In this document: piece after piece, positions 1 to 6,662 of the stretch
Layout: each line of letters opens with the position of its first letter
Numbering within the stretch: position 1 is the first letter of the stretch
From: JAFEDN01 sp963697455
GTDB taxonomy: Bacteria; Pseudomonadota; Gammaproteobacteria; Coxiellales; Coxiellaceae
Assembly: GCA_963697455.1 (NCBI GenBank)
Contig: CAVOOI010000041.1
Span: forward strand, 1 to 24,480
DNA length: 24,480 nt
Direction: 5' to 3'
The notes under the pieces: generated by a model
The model's database searches: none
The model's input: only the letters and a program-made list of their open reading frames with translations
What the model was told of the DNA's origin: nothing
Position numbers and translations under genes: made by a program

Positions 1-297
1 TCCGGCAGATCAGTGCGGTTCTTATCGGTTGGTCGGTACGGGATCGTCGTGACTGGAAGATCACCGGGCACCCGGTCGCGTGCCTGCCGGAGGGTCGCTT
101 CGGCCTGGACATCAGCGTTCTCGATCAGATGACCGGTCTTCCTCTCCGGCCGTCAGGTACACGGTCGGTGGTAGCTCCGCCACGCCCGTCATCAACGTCA
201 ACCGGGTGTGCTCGCTCTCGGCCAGGTCGATTGCCTGCGCCAACGCCTCATCGGCGTCCAGGGATCCATCAACCGCAACGAGGATGTTGTGAAACAT
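1..297 (-). CDS. Universal stress protein (UspA family), partial, apparent frameshift
   Basis: The N-terminal half (start at 297) reads MFHNILVAVDGSLDADEAL, the classic UspA opening with the strand-1 Asp that contacts ATP in this family. The frame stops at 112, but a second frame carries on with LIENADVQAEATLRQARDRV and LPVTTIPYRP to the window edge. That is how Usp domains continue, so a one-base indel lies near 135-147. The C-terminal ATP-binding GxxG part is outside the window. The codon use is GC-rich and unlike the DNA beyond ~600; the type is common in actinobacteria. The gene is divergent from a MarR-family gene, with a shared palindromic promoter at 372-410. The frameshift may be a sequencing error, because the neighbouring marR shows one too. 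Confidence 0.75.
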
Positions 298-371
298 GGC
301 GCCTTCCTCCGATTCGTGTAAGACGAGACTGTGCTGGACGGTTGGCAGGTTGGCCCGCTGGAAGAGATTTG

Positions 372-410
372 ATTGACAAATTATATCGTAGCTAAATATA
401 GTTTGTCAAT
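372..410. promoter_or_regulatory. Palindromic divergent promoter/operator between usp and marR
   Basis: A perfect 9-bp inverted repeat (ATTGACAAA at 372-380, TTTGTCAAT at 402-410) forms an AT-rich island in GC-rich DNA. On the minus strand TTGACA (409-404) and TATAAT (385-380) are 18 bp apart and would drive usp. On the plus strand TTGACA (373-378) and a weak ATATAG (396-401) are 17 bp apart. That would put the marR transcript start at or next to its ATG at 411, making a leaderless message. A MarR dimer binding the dyad would shut both genes; this is inferred from the usual behaviour of MarR proteins. Confidence 0.6.
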
Positions 411-597
411 ATGAATCCGCAGACCGGCCCCCCGCCGAACCGCTCCCAGCAAATCGAGCGTGCTCTCGGGAACAGCTGCTGCCGGGCGCGTCGCTTCTCA
501 CGCGGCTACTCGTCCGCCAACTCGGAGGCGAGCTATCGCGCACCGAAGCCGGTCTGCTGAGCACGTTGAGCGTCGGCGCGCCGGATCACGCCTCTGT
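411..597 (+). CDS. MarR-family transcriptional regulator, 5' part only, apparent frameshift, cut at the GC border
   Basis: The ATG directly follows the palindrome. The first frame gives MNPQTGPPPNRSQQIERAL. After position ~466-470 (a CTCGGG run) the reading continues in another frame as LPGASLLTRLLVRQLGGELS and then RTEAGLLSTLSVGAPDHAS, a typical MarR helix 1 and start of the winged helix. A one-base indel in the G-run would join them. The coding sequence ends abruptly at ~597, where base composition changes and an unrelated gene begins on the other strand, so the recognition helix and wing are missing. The truncation coincides with the proposed chimeric border rather than with gene decay. 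Confidence 0.6.
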
Positions 598-1186
598 CGA
601 AATACGCCAAGCAATAGCGCTTAATTTATCGGCGGCAATTTCAATCGCAGAAACACATGAAATCTGTTCAACTTCGGCTAATTGCTGTAAATTTTTTGCA
701 ACAAATGATTGTATGCTTAATTTTGGGGATGGCAATTGAGGATTTTGAAGCGCCATTTCAATTAAAATATGAGGTCGCAATGCATCTGAACGAGAAAATT
801 GCGATTCGTATTCAATTTTCATTGAAAAAAATCTATTCTCATCTCGAGCCATCACATCTTCATCTTTAATGATAAAGCCTGTTGATCTCAATGCCTTAAT
901 TATCAGCTTCTTTAGATTTGAACGGGCTGTTCTCGTTAGGGCATCGTGATCGGCCATAACTCTAAAGTCTATGTCCTCTGAAAATCTCTGAATCAAACCA
1001 TGTGCTTTAGAAAGCGCAGTTCCACCGGAAAAGATCAATTCAAAATCAGAAGAATTTATTTTTGAAATTGCTGCAATTACTTGCACGGCATACCAGTCTT
1101 TTTTCAATAAAAGATTCGTTGACGCCTAATACCTGTGCTACTTCTTCAAAAACGGCTTTACTTGGCGTGTTGTTCAAAACTGACAT
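586..1186 (-). pseudogene. AbiEii/AbiGii-family nucleotidyltransferase toxin, frameshifted and 3'-truncated
   Basis: The family mark is FSGGTALSKAHGLIQRFSED followed by IDF: the GG-S/T nucleotide-binding turn and the catalytic DxD-like acids of DUF1814 (AbiEii, MenT) enzymes, which transfer nucleotides to RNA or protein and act as type IV toxins. The visible open frame starts at 1107 (MKKDWYAV), but family proteins begin earlier with an ...IEKDW helix. Reading from the ATG at 1186, which overlaps the antitoxin gene by 29 bp, gives MSVLNNTPSKAVFEEVAQVL and then GVNESFIEK. One extra A in the run at 1099-1104 breaks the frame; five A's would restore EKDWYAV. The 3' end is cut at ~597 after KLSAIAWRIS, roughly two thirds through the usual length of about 300 residues. 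As shown it should not make active enzyme. Confidence 0.75.
590..605. other. Left composition border (GC-rich to AT-rich), probable chimeric join
   Basis: To the left runs GC-rich coding sequence (marR, + strand); to the right runs AT-rich coding sequence (AbiEii-type toxin, - strand). Both reading frames lose family-like sequence at the same place: MarR after ...VGAPDHAS and the toxin after ...KLSAIAWRIS. No direct repeat, integrase, tRNA or insertion-sequence end is visible here. The exact base cannot be fixed by eye. Confidence 0.6.
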
Positions 1187-1574
1187 ACACTCCTTGATAG
1201 CCAATTTTTCGGCTAATACGCCCCTCTACACCAATAACGCGACCCGTAGGAACTTGCGTTGATCGGCCACTATTATATTCCTCTTCCATTTCAGAGGGTA
1301 CAACTTTTATACCTAAGCGCTCCACGGCTTCCCTACCTAAGTTAGGTAAGCTCATGGCAAGGATTTGTTTACCGGAAATTGAAGATGTTTTTGTCTTGGC
1401 ATAGAGGCCATAACCAATTTTGGCGATTGTCTCTTTACGCACTAAGTTTTTTAGCACCCTTCCCACCTGATCATAACCGCCAAAATCCTTAAAATCAGCA
1501 CGAACGAAAACAGCCCCTTTCTTTCGGGAAATTCTTTCTAAGACTTTCTTTTCTAGGGTCTTATTTTTTAACAT
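1158..1574 (-). CDS. DUF6088 / AbiEi-like antitoxin regulator
   Basis: This 138-residue protein begins MLKNKTLEKKVLERI and has an N-terminal winged-helix-like part (residues ~1-60, including VFVRADFKDFGGYDQVGRVL and the turn KIGYGLYAK). A conserved second half follows (VPTGRVIGVEGRISRKIGYQ) and it closes with GVYVSFEQHAK. This is the layout of the short DUF6088/AbiEi-type antitoxins that sit directly before AbiEii nucleotidyltransferases. They normally repress their own operon and keep the toxin in check. The toxin ATG lies inside the last codons, so the pair is translationally coupled. Repeats that could be its operator lie 17-58 bp upstream. The gene looks intact. The functional assignment rests on motif and context. 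Confidence 0.75.
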   Translation of the reverse strand: MLKNKTLEKKVLERISRKKGAVFVRADFKDFGGYDQVGRVLKNLVRKETIAKIGYGLYAKTKTSSISGKQILAMSLPNLGREAVERLGIKVVPSEMEEEYNSGRSTQVPTGRVIGVEGRISRKIGYQGVYVSFEQHAK

Positions 1575-1590
1575 AATTTTTCTCTAAATT

Positions 1591-1632
1591 TATACAAAAA
1601 TACGACATCTCTTGTATACAAGAATACGACAT
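1591..1632 (-). promoter_or_regulatory. Direct-repeat operator/promoter of the AbiE pair
   Basis: Two near-identical 18-bp units, TATACAAAAATACGACAT (1591-1608) and TATACAAGAATACGACAT (1615-1632), differ at one base and are 24 bp apart. The second overlaps a perfect 12-bp palindrome, CTTGTATACAAG. Read toward the antitoxin (minus strand), TGTATAAAT next to the gene offers a -10-like box. The position just upstream of the ATG fits autorepression by the AbiEi-like protein. Beyond this, 1633-1820 holds no gene that I can recognise. Confidence 0.5.
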
Positions 1633-1821
1633 TTTTATTAATAATGCAAGTAGTAAATGGCACTCCAAATTACTAAGAGAATCCTTGAATTATGAAGCGG
1701 AGCCACTAAAAAATAGTGCAAAGAGGCCAAATCCGAAATTTTAAGCTATTGTTTTATATAGCAATTTTAATTTATCGTGGGTCTTCTGTAGGAAAAAATA
1801 CCAAATTCAGGTAATATCTAC

Positions 1822-1850
1822 TTGACTTTTATTATTATTTAGTACATAAT
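1822..1850 (+). promoter_or_regulatory. Sigma70-like promoter upstream of the L,D-transpeptidase
   Basis: TTGACT (1822-1827) and CATAAT (1845-1850) are separated by 17 bp. Transcription would give an untranslated leader of about 85 nt before the ATG at 1943, containing a small CTCCA...TGGAG stem near 1896-1910. The stretch 1575-1942 otherwise appears non-coding. Confidence 0.4.
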
Positions 1851-1942
1851 GGCACTTCAATACGAAATGGACATCTGCTTAATGAATAGGTGTGACTCCA
1901 GGGGGTGGAGAAAATAACCAATCCACAACTGGAGGTCTATTA

Positions 1943-2632
1943 ATGAAACGACATTTAACCAAAGTAATCGCCGTCACCACGATTATGTATTTGCCATTAG
2001 GATTAGCCCAAGCCGCTACTCCATCTACTACTAATTATCTACAGCTTTCATATAACCTAACTCATAACACTAATTTAACCCCCGAAGCGGTAAAAATGGC
2101 CTTTGCCGGCTATCAATGGGCACTCATCCACGCACCGGTACATAATAAAGATATCTTAACCATCGTCGACTTTAGCATTTCATCCGCCAAAGATCGCATG
2201 TATGTGATTAACGTTAAAACTGGCGATATTCTAATGGCGATGCCAGTAGCTCATGGCAAGAATTCCGGAAAGGGCCCCTTCGCAACCCAATTCTCTGGTA
2301 AAGATGATTCACTGTCATCCCGAATCGGCGTATTCCTAACCCAAAATACTTATTATGGCCATCATGGATTTTCTCTGCGAATCCGCGGTTTAGAATCCAG
2401 CAATAAAGACGCGCTGGCGCGTAATGTGGTGATCCATTCCGCAAATTATGTGACCCCTGCATTCATTAAAGCCCATGGCTGGTCCGGCCATAGCTGGGGA
2501 TGTTTCGCAGTCGATCCCAAGGAAAGTAAGCAATTGATTAACTATATTAAAGACGGCAGCGTCCTCTATGCGTATGGCCCTTCTTCCAGCTATATGGCCT
2601 CGACCAAAATCCTCAATCAGCAGACAGTATAG
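1943..2632 (+). CDS. Secreted L,D-transpeptidase-like murein enzyme (YkuD_2 type)
   Basis: I start at 1943, not at the upstream in-frame ATG (1892), because GGAGGT at 1931-1936 is well placed and the protein then opens with a signal peptide (MKRHLTK, hydrophobic core, cleavage after ...GLAQA). The 229-residue protein has the YkuD_2 layout: V-I-H-S-A-N-Y-V at 163-170 with His165, then H-G-W-S-G-H-S-W-G-C-F at 178-188 with Cys187 as the expected nucleophile. Such enzymes act on stem peptides in the periplasm, making or breaking 3-3 cross-links or attaching proteins to murein. It is monocistronic, followed by the separately promoted BufA2-like gene and then a D-Ala-D-Ala carboxypeptidase, so this stretch is envelope-related. 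Whether it cross-links or cuts cannot be told. Confidence 0.85.
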   Translation: MKRHLTKVIAVTTIMYLPLGLAQAATPSTTNYLQLSYNLTHNTNLTPEAVKMAFAGYQWALIHAPVHNKDILTIVDFSISSAKDRMYVINVKTGDILMAMPVAHGKNSGKGPFATQFSGKDDSLSSRIGVFLTQNTYYGHHGFSLRIRGLESSNKDALARNVVIHSANYVTPAFIKAHGWSGHSWGCFAVDPKESKQLINYIKDGSVLYAYGPSSSYMASTKILNQQTV

Positions 2633-2783
2633 CGAAATGAATAATTCATACTTAAAATAGTCCTCACCTTGACGACCAGCCCATTTTGGGCAAAAAATAA
2701 ACAGAAATGTACTATACTGAGTTAGACTGCCAAAATAAAATCAGTCAAGTGTAAATCATTTATAGTCAATAGGAGAATTAATC

Positions 2784-3050
2784 ATGATTAGCAAGAAAAA
2801 ACTACTCGGAGCTTCGCTTGTAACCGCTGCTGCTTTAACCTTTTCAACTCTTCCTGTAACATTATCTTTAGCTATGGCAAAGAATACTGAGGTAAAATGT
2901 TATGGCGTTAATAGCTGCAAAGGAACCAGCGCCTGTAAGACTGCTACCAATTCCTGCAAAGGAAAAAATAGCTGCAAAACTAAGGGATTCGTAATGCAGA
3001 AAACTGCCGAAGATTGTAAAACCGCAGGTGGTTCTACTGTAGAAAAATAA
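2784..3050 (+). CDS. BufA2-type periplasmic bufferin metallophore precursor (orphan)
   Basis: This 88-residue secreted peptide has an N-terminal signal segment (MISKKKLLGASLVTAAAL, cleavage near ...LAMA) and a cysteine-rich core: VKCYGVNSCKGTSACKTA, NSCKGKNSCKTKGF and a final EDCKTAGG. The repeated N/T-S/A-C-K-G/T spacing matches the BufA2 family. In that family a DUF692 (MNIO) enzyme with a DUF2063 partner converts cysteines to thio-heterocycles that bind copper. No such genes are in the window, so modification would need enzymes encoded elsewhere. AGGAG lies 6 bp before the ATG, and a TATACT -10-like box sits at ~2713. A hairpin follows the gene. Legionella-type genomes carry similar lone peptides; the role in metal buffering is inferred from the family. 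Confidence 0.75.
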   Translation: MISKKKLLGASLVTAAALTFSTLPVTLSLAMAKNTEVKCYGVNSCKGTSACKTATNSCKGKNSCKTKGFVMQKTAEDCKTAGGSTVEK

Positions 3051-3058
3051 TATTTTAG

Positions 3059-3111
3059 AATCGGGCTTCGCATCTAGGGACGCGCTAAGCGCAACCCTTG
3101 GAAGCCCGATT
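3059..3111 (+). terminator. Strong hairpin after the bufferin gene
   Basis: AATCGGGCTTC (3059-3069) pairs perfectly with GAAGCCCGATT (3101-3111). Inside it, AGGG...CCCT and GCG...CGC can pair as well. It starts 9 bp after the bufferin stop codon. No U-run follows at once (a T6 tract lies about 14 bases on), so it may act as an attenuating or RNA-stabilising structure rather than a textbook terminator. Confidence 0.5.
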
Positions 3112-3184
3112 ATCCCGCCTCGCTTTTTTGCTCCCTGAATGTTAAAATTTTCCCTTGATTAAGTTCACCTGAAAGGAGATATTC

Positions 3185-3250
3185 ATGCGCAATGATTCCG
3201 CAGAGTGTCAAGGAAGAGTTAAACCACACCCGGGAAGCTTGTTAAAATGA
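3185..3250 (+). CDS. 21-codon leader ORF coupled to the carboxypeptidase gene
   Basis: The strong Shine-Dalgarno AAAGGAGAT (3172-3180) is placed for the ATG at 3185, not for the carboxypeptidase ATG at 3247. The frame reads MRNDSAECQGRV then KPHPGSLLK and stops at TGA, overlapping the downstream start as ATGA. The carboxypeptidase itself has only a weak GGGAAG upstream. The simplest reading is a translated leader peptide that feeds ribosomes into the enzyme gene. The peptide has no recognisable function. It could also be chance, since the frame is short. Confidence 0.4.
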   Translation: MRNDSAECQGRVKPHPGSLLK

Positions 3251-4104
3251 CCAAACTGAAGAATTTTTTATTTTTGATCTTATTTCCGCTTTTATTAGCT
3301 CCGCTGGAGTCCCAAGCAGCAAAAAATTGCTCGGTGAATGCAGCGGTTAATTCACAGCAATATGCTTGCTTAGTAGTGAAAACCCGCCCAGGATCTGTAA
3401 GCATATTGGATAAAGAAAATGCCGATCAGCTCCGCTATCCGGCGTCTTTAACCAAATTGATGACCTTATATTTAACATTTAGCGCTATCAGAGATCATAA
3501 AATTCGGTTTAATAGTTACTTAACCGCCTCGTCTCACGCAGCCGCTCAACCAAGTACGAAAATAGATTTAAACCCGGGTGACAAGGTCTCTGTAAAATCC
3601 TTAGTGGATAGTTTGGTAGTGGTCTCAGCGAATGATTCAGCGGTGGTGCTGGCTGAAAAATTAGGTGGCACAGAAACAAACTTCGCGCACTTGATGACCA
3701 ATAAGGCACGCCAGCTGGGCATGAATAAAACTCATTTTACTAATGCCTCTGGTTTATATAATGCAAAACAAGTAACCACGGCCATGGATATAGCAAAGTT
3801 GATGGTTGCGATTAAACATGATTTTCCGCAATATTACCGAATCCTGTCATTGAATCATTTCGACTACAAAGGCATTAAATACCACAGTCACACTAGTTTA
3901 ATGAAAAATTATAAATGGGCAAAAGCGGCAAAAACCGGGTTTATCAGCGAATCTGGTTTTAACTTAGTGTTAAATGCAAACAAAAATAATGAAAACCTAG
4001 TGGCTGTAGTCATGGGCGGGATCAGCGCCAAAAGCAGAGATGATTTTATGCGAGCACTTTTAGATAGCAGCTTTAACACCGTGAAAAAACGCACTAAGTC
4101 ATAA
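3247..4104 (+). CDS. D-alanyl-D-alanine carboxypeptidase/endopeptidase (peptidase S11)
   Basis: A signal peptide (residues ~1-24, ending ESQA) is followed by the three penicillin-binding motifs: S67-L-T-K70 with the acyl-enzyme serine, S127-A-N129 and K229-T-G231. The enzyme removes the terminal D-Ala of murein stem peptides, or cuts D-Ala-mDAP cross-links, in the periplasm. At 285 residues it ends soon after the catalytic domain and lacks the beta-rich second domain and amphipathic anchor of PBP5/DacA. It is therefore closer to short soluble PbpG-type members, and I do not assign a gene name. Translation is probably coupled to the leader ORF at 3185-3250. No terminator is evident before the arsR operator at 4143. 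Confidence 0.9.
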   Translation: MTKLKNFLFLILFPLLLAPLESQAAKNCSVNAAVNSQQYACLVVKTRPGSVSILDKENADQLRYPASLTKLMTLYLTFSAIRDHKIRFNSYLTASSHAAAQPSTKIDLNPGDKVSVKSLVDSLVVVSANDSAVVLAEKLGGTETNFAHLMTNKARQLGMNKTHFTNASGLYNAKQVTTAMDIAKLMVAIKHDFPQYYRILSLNHFDYKGIKYHSHTSLMKNYKWAKAAKTGFISESGFNLVLNANKNNENLVAVVMGGISAKSRDDFMRALLDSSFNTVKKRTKS

Positions 4105-4142
4105 CCCTAAATTATAGACTTGTTGCATATTGTCACTAATAA

Positions 4143-4197
4143 TTCAATATTTCAATAATATTGCAATATTGAAATATTGAAATAAATATGATATAGT
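4143..4197 (+). promoter_or_regulatory. arsR-MFS promoter with 14-bp dyad operator
   Basis: TTCAATATTTCAAT (4143-4156) and ATTGAAATATTGAA (4168-4181) are perfect inverted repeats with an 11-bp centre, the form expected for an ArsR/SmtB dimer site. The right arm contains the -35 box TTGAAA (4169-4174), which is 17 bp from TATAGT (4192-4197). A bound repressor would cover the -35. The -10 ends 7 bases before the arsR ATG at 4205 and no Shine-Dalgarno fits between, so the message is probably leaderless. Confidence 0.75.
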
Positions 4198-4204
4198 ACT
4201 GACT

Positions 4205-4552
4205 ATGAAGAAAAATTTCTATCATCCATCTACCAACGAGCTGACTATTGACAGTGTTTTGTACGCTTTGTCCGATCCCTACCGGCGAAACATGGTTTTC
4301 CGGCTGATGGGATGCGCAGAGATGAATTGTACCGAAGCCTGCGAGGATCAATTATCTGCTTCAACGATCTCATTTCACACCCGTATTTTGCGGGAATCCG
4401 GACTGATTCGTTCCGAGAAACGTGGCGTTTCCGTGATTAATAGCGTTCGTAAAGAAGATATTGAAAAGCGTTTTCCCGGCCTGTTACATGCTGTTTTTCA
4501 ACATCATCTGAAAGAAAAAAAAATAAACCGATCAACTAAAAAAAAGAAGTAA
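4205..4552 (+). CDS. ArsR-family winged-helix repressor
   Basis: This 115-residue protein has an ArsR-type HTH: ALSDPYRRNMVFRLM (residues ~21-35), then the recognition helix STISFHTRILRESGLIRSEK (~53-72) and the wing RGVSVINS. The motif 'LSxSTxSxHxxxLxxxGL' is the ArsR signature (here QLSASTISFHTRILRESGL). No clear metal-binding ELCVCDL motif is present; cysteines at CAEMNCTEAC might sense metal or redox, which is speculation. The C-terminus is a lysine-rich tail (KINRSTKKKK). The MFS gene starts 5 bases after its stop, so this is a two-gene operon in which the repressor most likely controls exporter and itself through the dyad at 4143-4181. Confidence 0.85.
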   Translation: MKKNFYHPSTNELTIDSVLYALSDPYRRNMVFRLMGCAEMNCTEACEDQLSASTISFHTRILRESGLIRSEKRGVSVINSVRKEDIEKRFPGLLHAVFQHHLKEKKINRSTKKKK

Positions 4553-4557
4553 CCACT

Positions 4558-5709
4558 ATGAATATAGCTCTATTTGCGCTAACAGCCGGTGCATTTGGAA
4601 TCGGCGTGACGGAATTTGTGATTATGGGCTTACTGCTCGAAATCAGCAAAGATATGAGCGTTTCGATTTCTATGGCCGGGCTATTGATTTCAGGTTACGC
4701 ATTGGGAGTTGTAATCGGCGCACCCATTTTAACCGCTCTCACTACCCGTTGGCCACGAAAACAAGTTCTCATCGGCCTCATGGCCATTTTCACTCTGGGC
4801 AATTTTTTCTGTGCCATTGCTCCCAATTACGCATCATTAATGGCCGCGCGCATCTTAACTGCTTTTGCTCATGGCACATTTTTTGGCGTTGGCTCTATTG
4901 TCGCCACTCATCTGGTCGCCCCTAACAAACGAGCTTCGGCAATTGCCATTATGTTTACCGGGCTGACTGTGGCAAACATCGTTGGCGTACCATTCGGCAC
5001 TTGGCTGGGACAAGTTTATGGCTGGCGCACAACTTTCTGGGCGGTCACATTAATCGGCATTATCGCCATGATCGTTTTATTCTTTTTCGTGCCGCGCGAA
5101 GGAGCGGATTTCAAAACTGCTGACTGGAAAGCAGATCTCAAAGCCATGATGCGCCTACCAGTGTTACTCGGCTTATTGACTACGGTGCTGGGATACGCTG
5201 GAGTGTTTGCTGTATTTACTTATATCGCACCCATTTTAACGCAACTCAGCGGTTTCAAAGAACAAGCTGTTTCACCTATTTTACTGTTATTTGGTGTAGG
5301 TTTAGTGTGCGGTAATTTATTAGGCGGCAAGTTAGCAGATAAAAAATTATTGGCTACGGTTATCGGCACATTGTTAGCTTTAGCGCTGACACTGGGATTG
5401 ATGAGTATCGGCATGCACAATAAAATTTTATCGATCGCGTTGGTCGGGTTGCTAGGCGCTGCCGCCTTCGCCACCGTCGCGCCCTTGCAAATGTGGGTAT
5501 TAAATAAAGCAGTGGGCGCAGGACAAGGCTTAGCCTCCAGTCTTAACATCGCCGCCTTTAACTTAGGTAATGCCCTCGGCGCCTGGCTAGGCGGCGTAGT
5601 TATCGACCACGGCCCAGGCTTAAACTCCATATTTTGGATCGCGGCCTTATTGCCCCTGACCGCAATTGGCATCACTCTATTTTCCATAAAAGGCCCAACC
5701 CAAACTTAG
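4558..5709 (+). CDS. MFS drug/sugar efflux transporter (DHA1/AraJ-like)
   Basis: This 383-residue protein has about 12 hydrophobic segments. The opening ALTAGAFGIGVTEFVIMGLL and the loop TRWPRKQVLIGLM (cytoplasmic motif A-like, between TM2 and TM3) are typical of the AraJ/YdhP group of DHA1 exporters. AARILTAFAHGTFFGVGSIV is TM4 with its conserved Arg. Such proteins expel sugars or small toxic compounds by proton antiport across the inner membrane; the substrate cannot be read. It is co-transcribed with the ArsR repressor, with no separate promoter and only a poor ribosome site, which suggests coupling. Its last 33 bp overlap the convergent outer-membrane-protein gene. Confidence 0.88.
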   Translation: MNIALFALTAGAFGIGVTEFVIMGLLLEISKDMSVSISMAGLLISGYALGVVIGAPILTALTTRWPRKQVLIGLMAIFTLGNFFCAIAPNYASLMAARILTAFAHGTFFGVGSIVATHLVAPNKRASAIAIMFTGLTVANIVGVPFGTWLGQVYGWRTTFWAVTLIGIIAMIVLFFFVPREGADFKTADWKADLKAMMRLPVLLGLLTTVLGYAGVFAVFTYIAPILTQLSGFKEQAVSPILLLFGVGLVCGNLLGGKLADKKLLATVIGTLLALALTLGLMSIGMHNKILSIALVGLLGAAAFATVAPLQMWVLNKAVGAGQGLASSLNIAAFNLGNALGAWLGGVVIDHGPGLNSIFWIAALLPLTAIGITLFSIKGPTQT

Positions 5710-6585
5710 GGCGAGCAAATAGTTGTTTGTTCTTTGCGATCCAAATAAGTCCTGGATGATGGGGAACCCCACTCCGAATTGAAAAATTAGATTTTTGGAG
5801 GAAATCCATAGCGAAGGAGTGACATACACCGTATTTCCGCCTGAATTAGGATCAATTACCCCGCTTATTTTATTTTTCTCCGAATATATCCCATTAACTT
5901 CCACCATACTTGCAAACAGCCAACTTGTATCTATATCAAAAATGTTTCGGCCAATACCTGCTTGATAAAGAAATTGGTCTCCAAATTTTGTATTATCTTC
6001 CGACGTGGTAAGCACTGCCCCAGGTGAAGTAAATAGAAACCAATCAACATAAGTACGTTCAAATGTAACGCCATAAAAAAAGCTTGGCGAGCCAAAACCT
6101 GTAGGTGGTTGCACAGTACTGGAACCGGTCGGGAAGGTAACATTGGTAACCACGGTAGCCTGGTCAGTATAAGCATAAGTTGCTTTGGCGTAGAAAGCAT
6201 ATTCAAATTGTAAAAAGATATCTTCAAATCCCGAAGAATGGTTTTGTTGATCTTTGAAGCTAGCAGCTATTGGCACATTTAAAAAAGCGGAGAATTTATC
6301 GGTAATTCCATACACCATGGAGGGCACGATATCAATCATATGTTTATCGTGGCCCTGAAAATCATCTGGAGATAAATATATTATCGTTTCATTTTTATCA
6401 ATAATATTTTGACCGAAGCTCAATAAGGGGCCCGGCTGTTGCGATTCAGGAAATATAAAATTACCTATCTTAGGCGGTTCTGGCGAAGTTTTGGTAGTTT
6501 CAGACGAATTAGTATCGGCACTTGCCACAGAAGTGATAAAAATAGAGCAGAAAAAGCTGAGGCCCAAAATAATTTTTAATTTCAC
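5677..6585 (-). CDS. Outer-membrane beta-barrel protein (transporter-like, Phenol_MetA_deg type)
   Basis: The start is GTG at 6585, preceded by AAGGAGG (6603-6597); no ATG is available. A signal peptide (MKLKIILGLSFFCSIFITSV, ending ASA) leads to alternating strands rich in aromatic residues. Examples are HMIDIVPSMVYGITDKFSAF, ATVVTNVTFPTGSS and YVTPSLWISSKNLIFQFGVG, with a final strand NNYLLALSLGWAFYGK. Alternation, Gly/Tyr/Trp-rich turns and the end suggest a barrel of about 300 residues like the MetA-pathway/'transporter' family. The cargo is unknown. It lies alone between the convergent MFS gene (33-bp overlap) and the TPR gene, whose stop is about 75 bp upstream. Family placement is by general look; confidence in an outer-membrane barrel is higher than in the family name. 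Confidence 0.7.
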   Translation of the reverse strand: MKLKIILGLSFFCSIFITSVASADTNSSETTKTSPEPPKIGNFIFPESQQPGPLLSFGQNIIDKNETIIYLSPDDFQGHDKHMIDIVPSMVYGITDKFSAFLNVPIAASFKDQQNHSSGFEDIFLQFEYAFYAKATYAYTDQATVVTNVTFPTGSSTVQPPTGFGSPSFFYGVTFERTYVDWFLFTSPGAVLTTSEDNTKFGDQFLYQAGIGRNIFDIDTSWLFASMVEVNGIYSEKNKISGVIDPNSGGNTVYVTPSLWISSKNLIFQFGVGFPIIQDLFGSQRTNNYLLALSLGWAFYGK

Positions 6586-6662
6586 AGATGAAATAACCTC
6601 CTTGTTAAAATACCCAGACTAACGCCCCTGTAACCACTGCTTAGGCTCCCGCTGCAGCGTTG

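Noticed and set aside
657..869. 70-codon plus-strand frame
   Set aside because: It lies antisense within the AbiEii gene, whose motif is clear on the minus strand.
2684..2706. GCCCATTTTGGGC followed by A-run as a terminator of the L,D-transpeptidase
   Set aside because: The tract after the stem is A-rich on the coding strand, not U-rich, so it does not fit an intrinsic terminator in that direction.
4136..4351. 71-codon frame antisense to arsR
   Set aside because: It crosses the palindromic operator and the ArsR HTH; no family or ribosome site.
5220..5687. 155-codon open frame antisense to the MFS gene
   Set aside because: It mirrors the transporter's codons, has no ribosome site, and the plus-strand frame is a clear membrane transporter.
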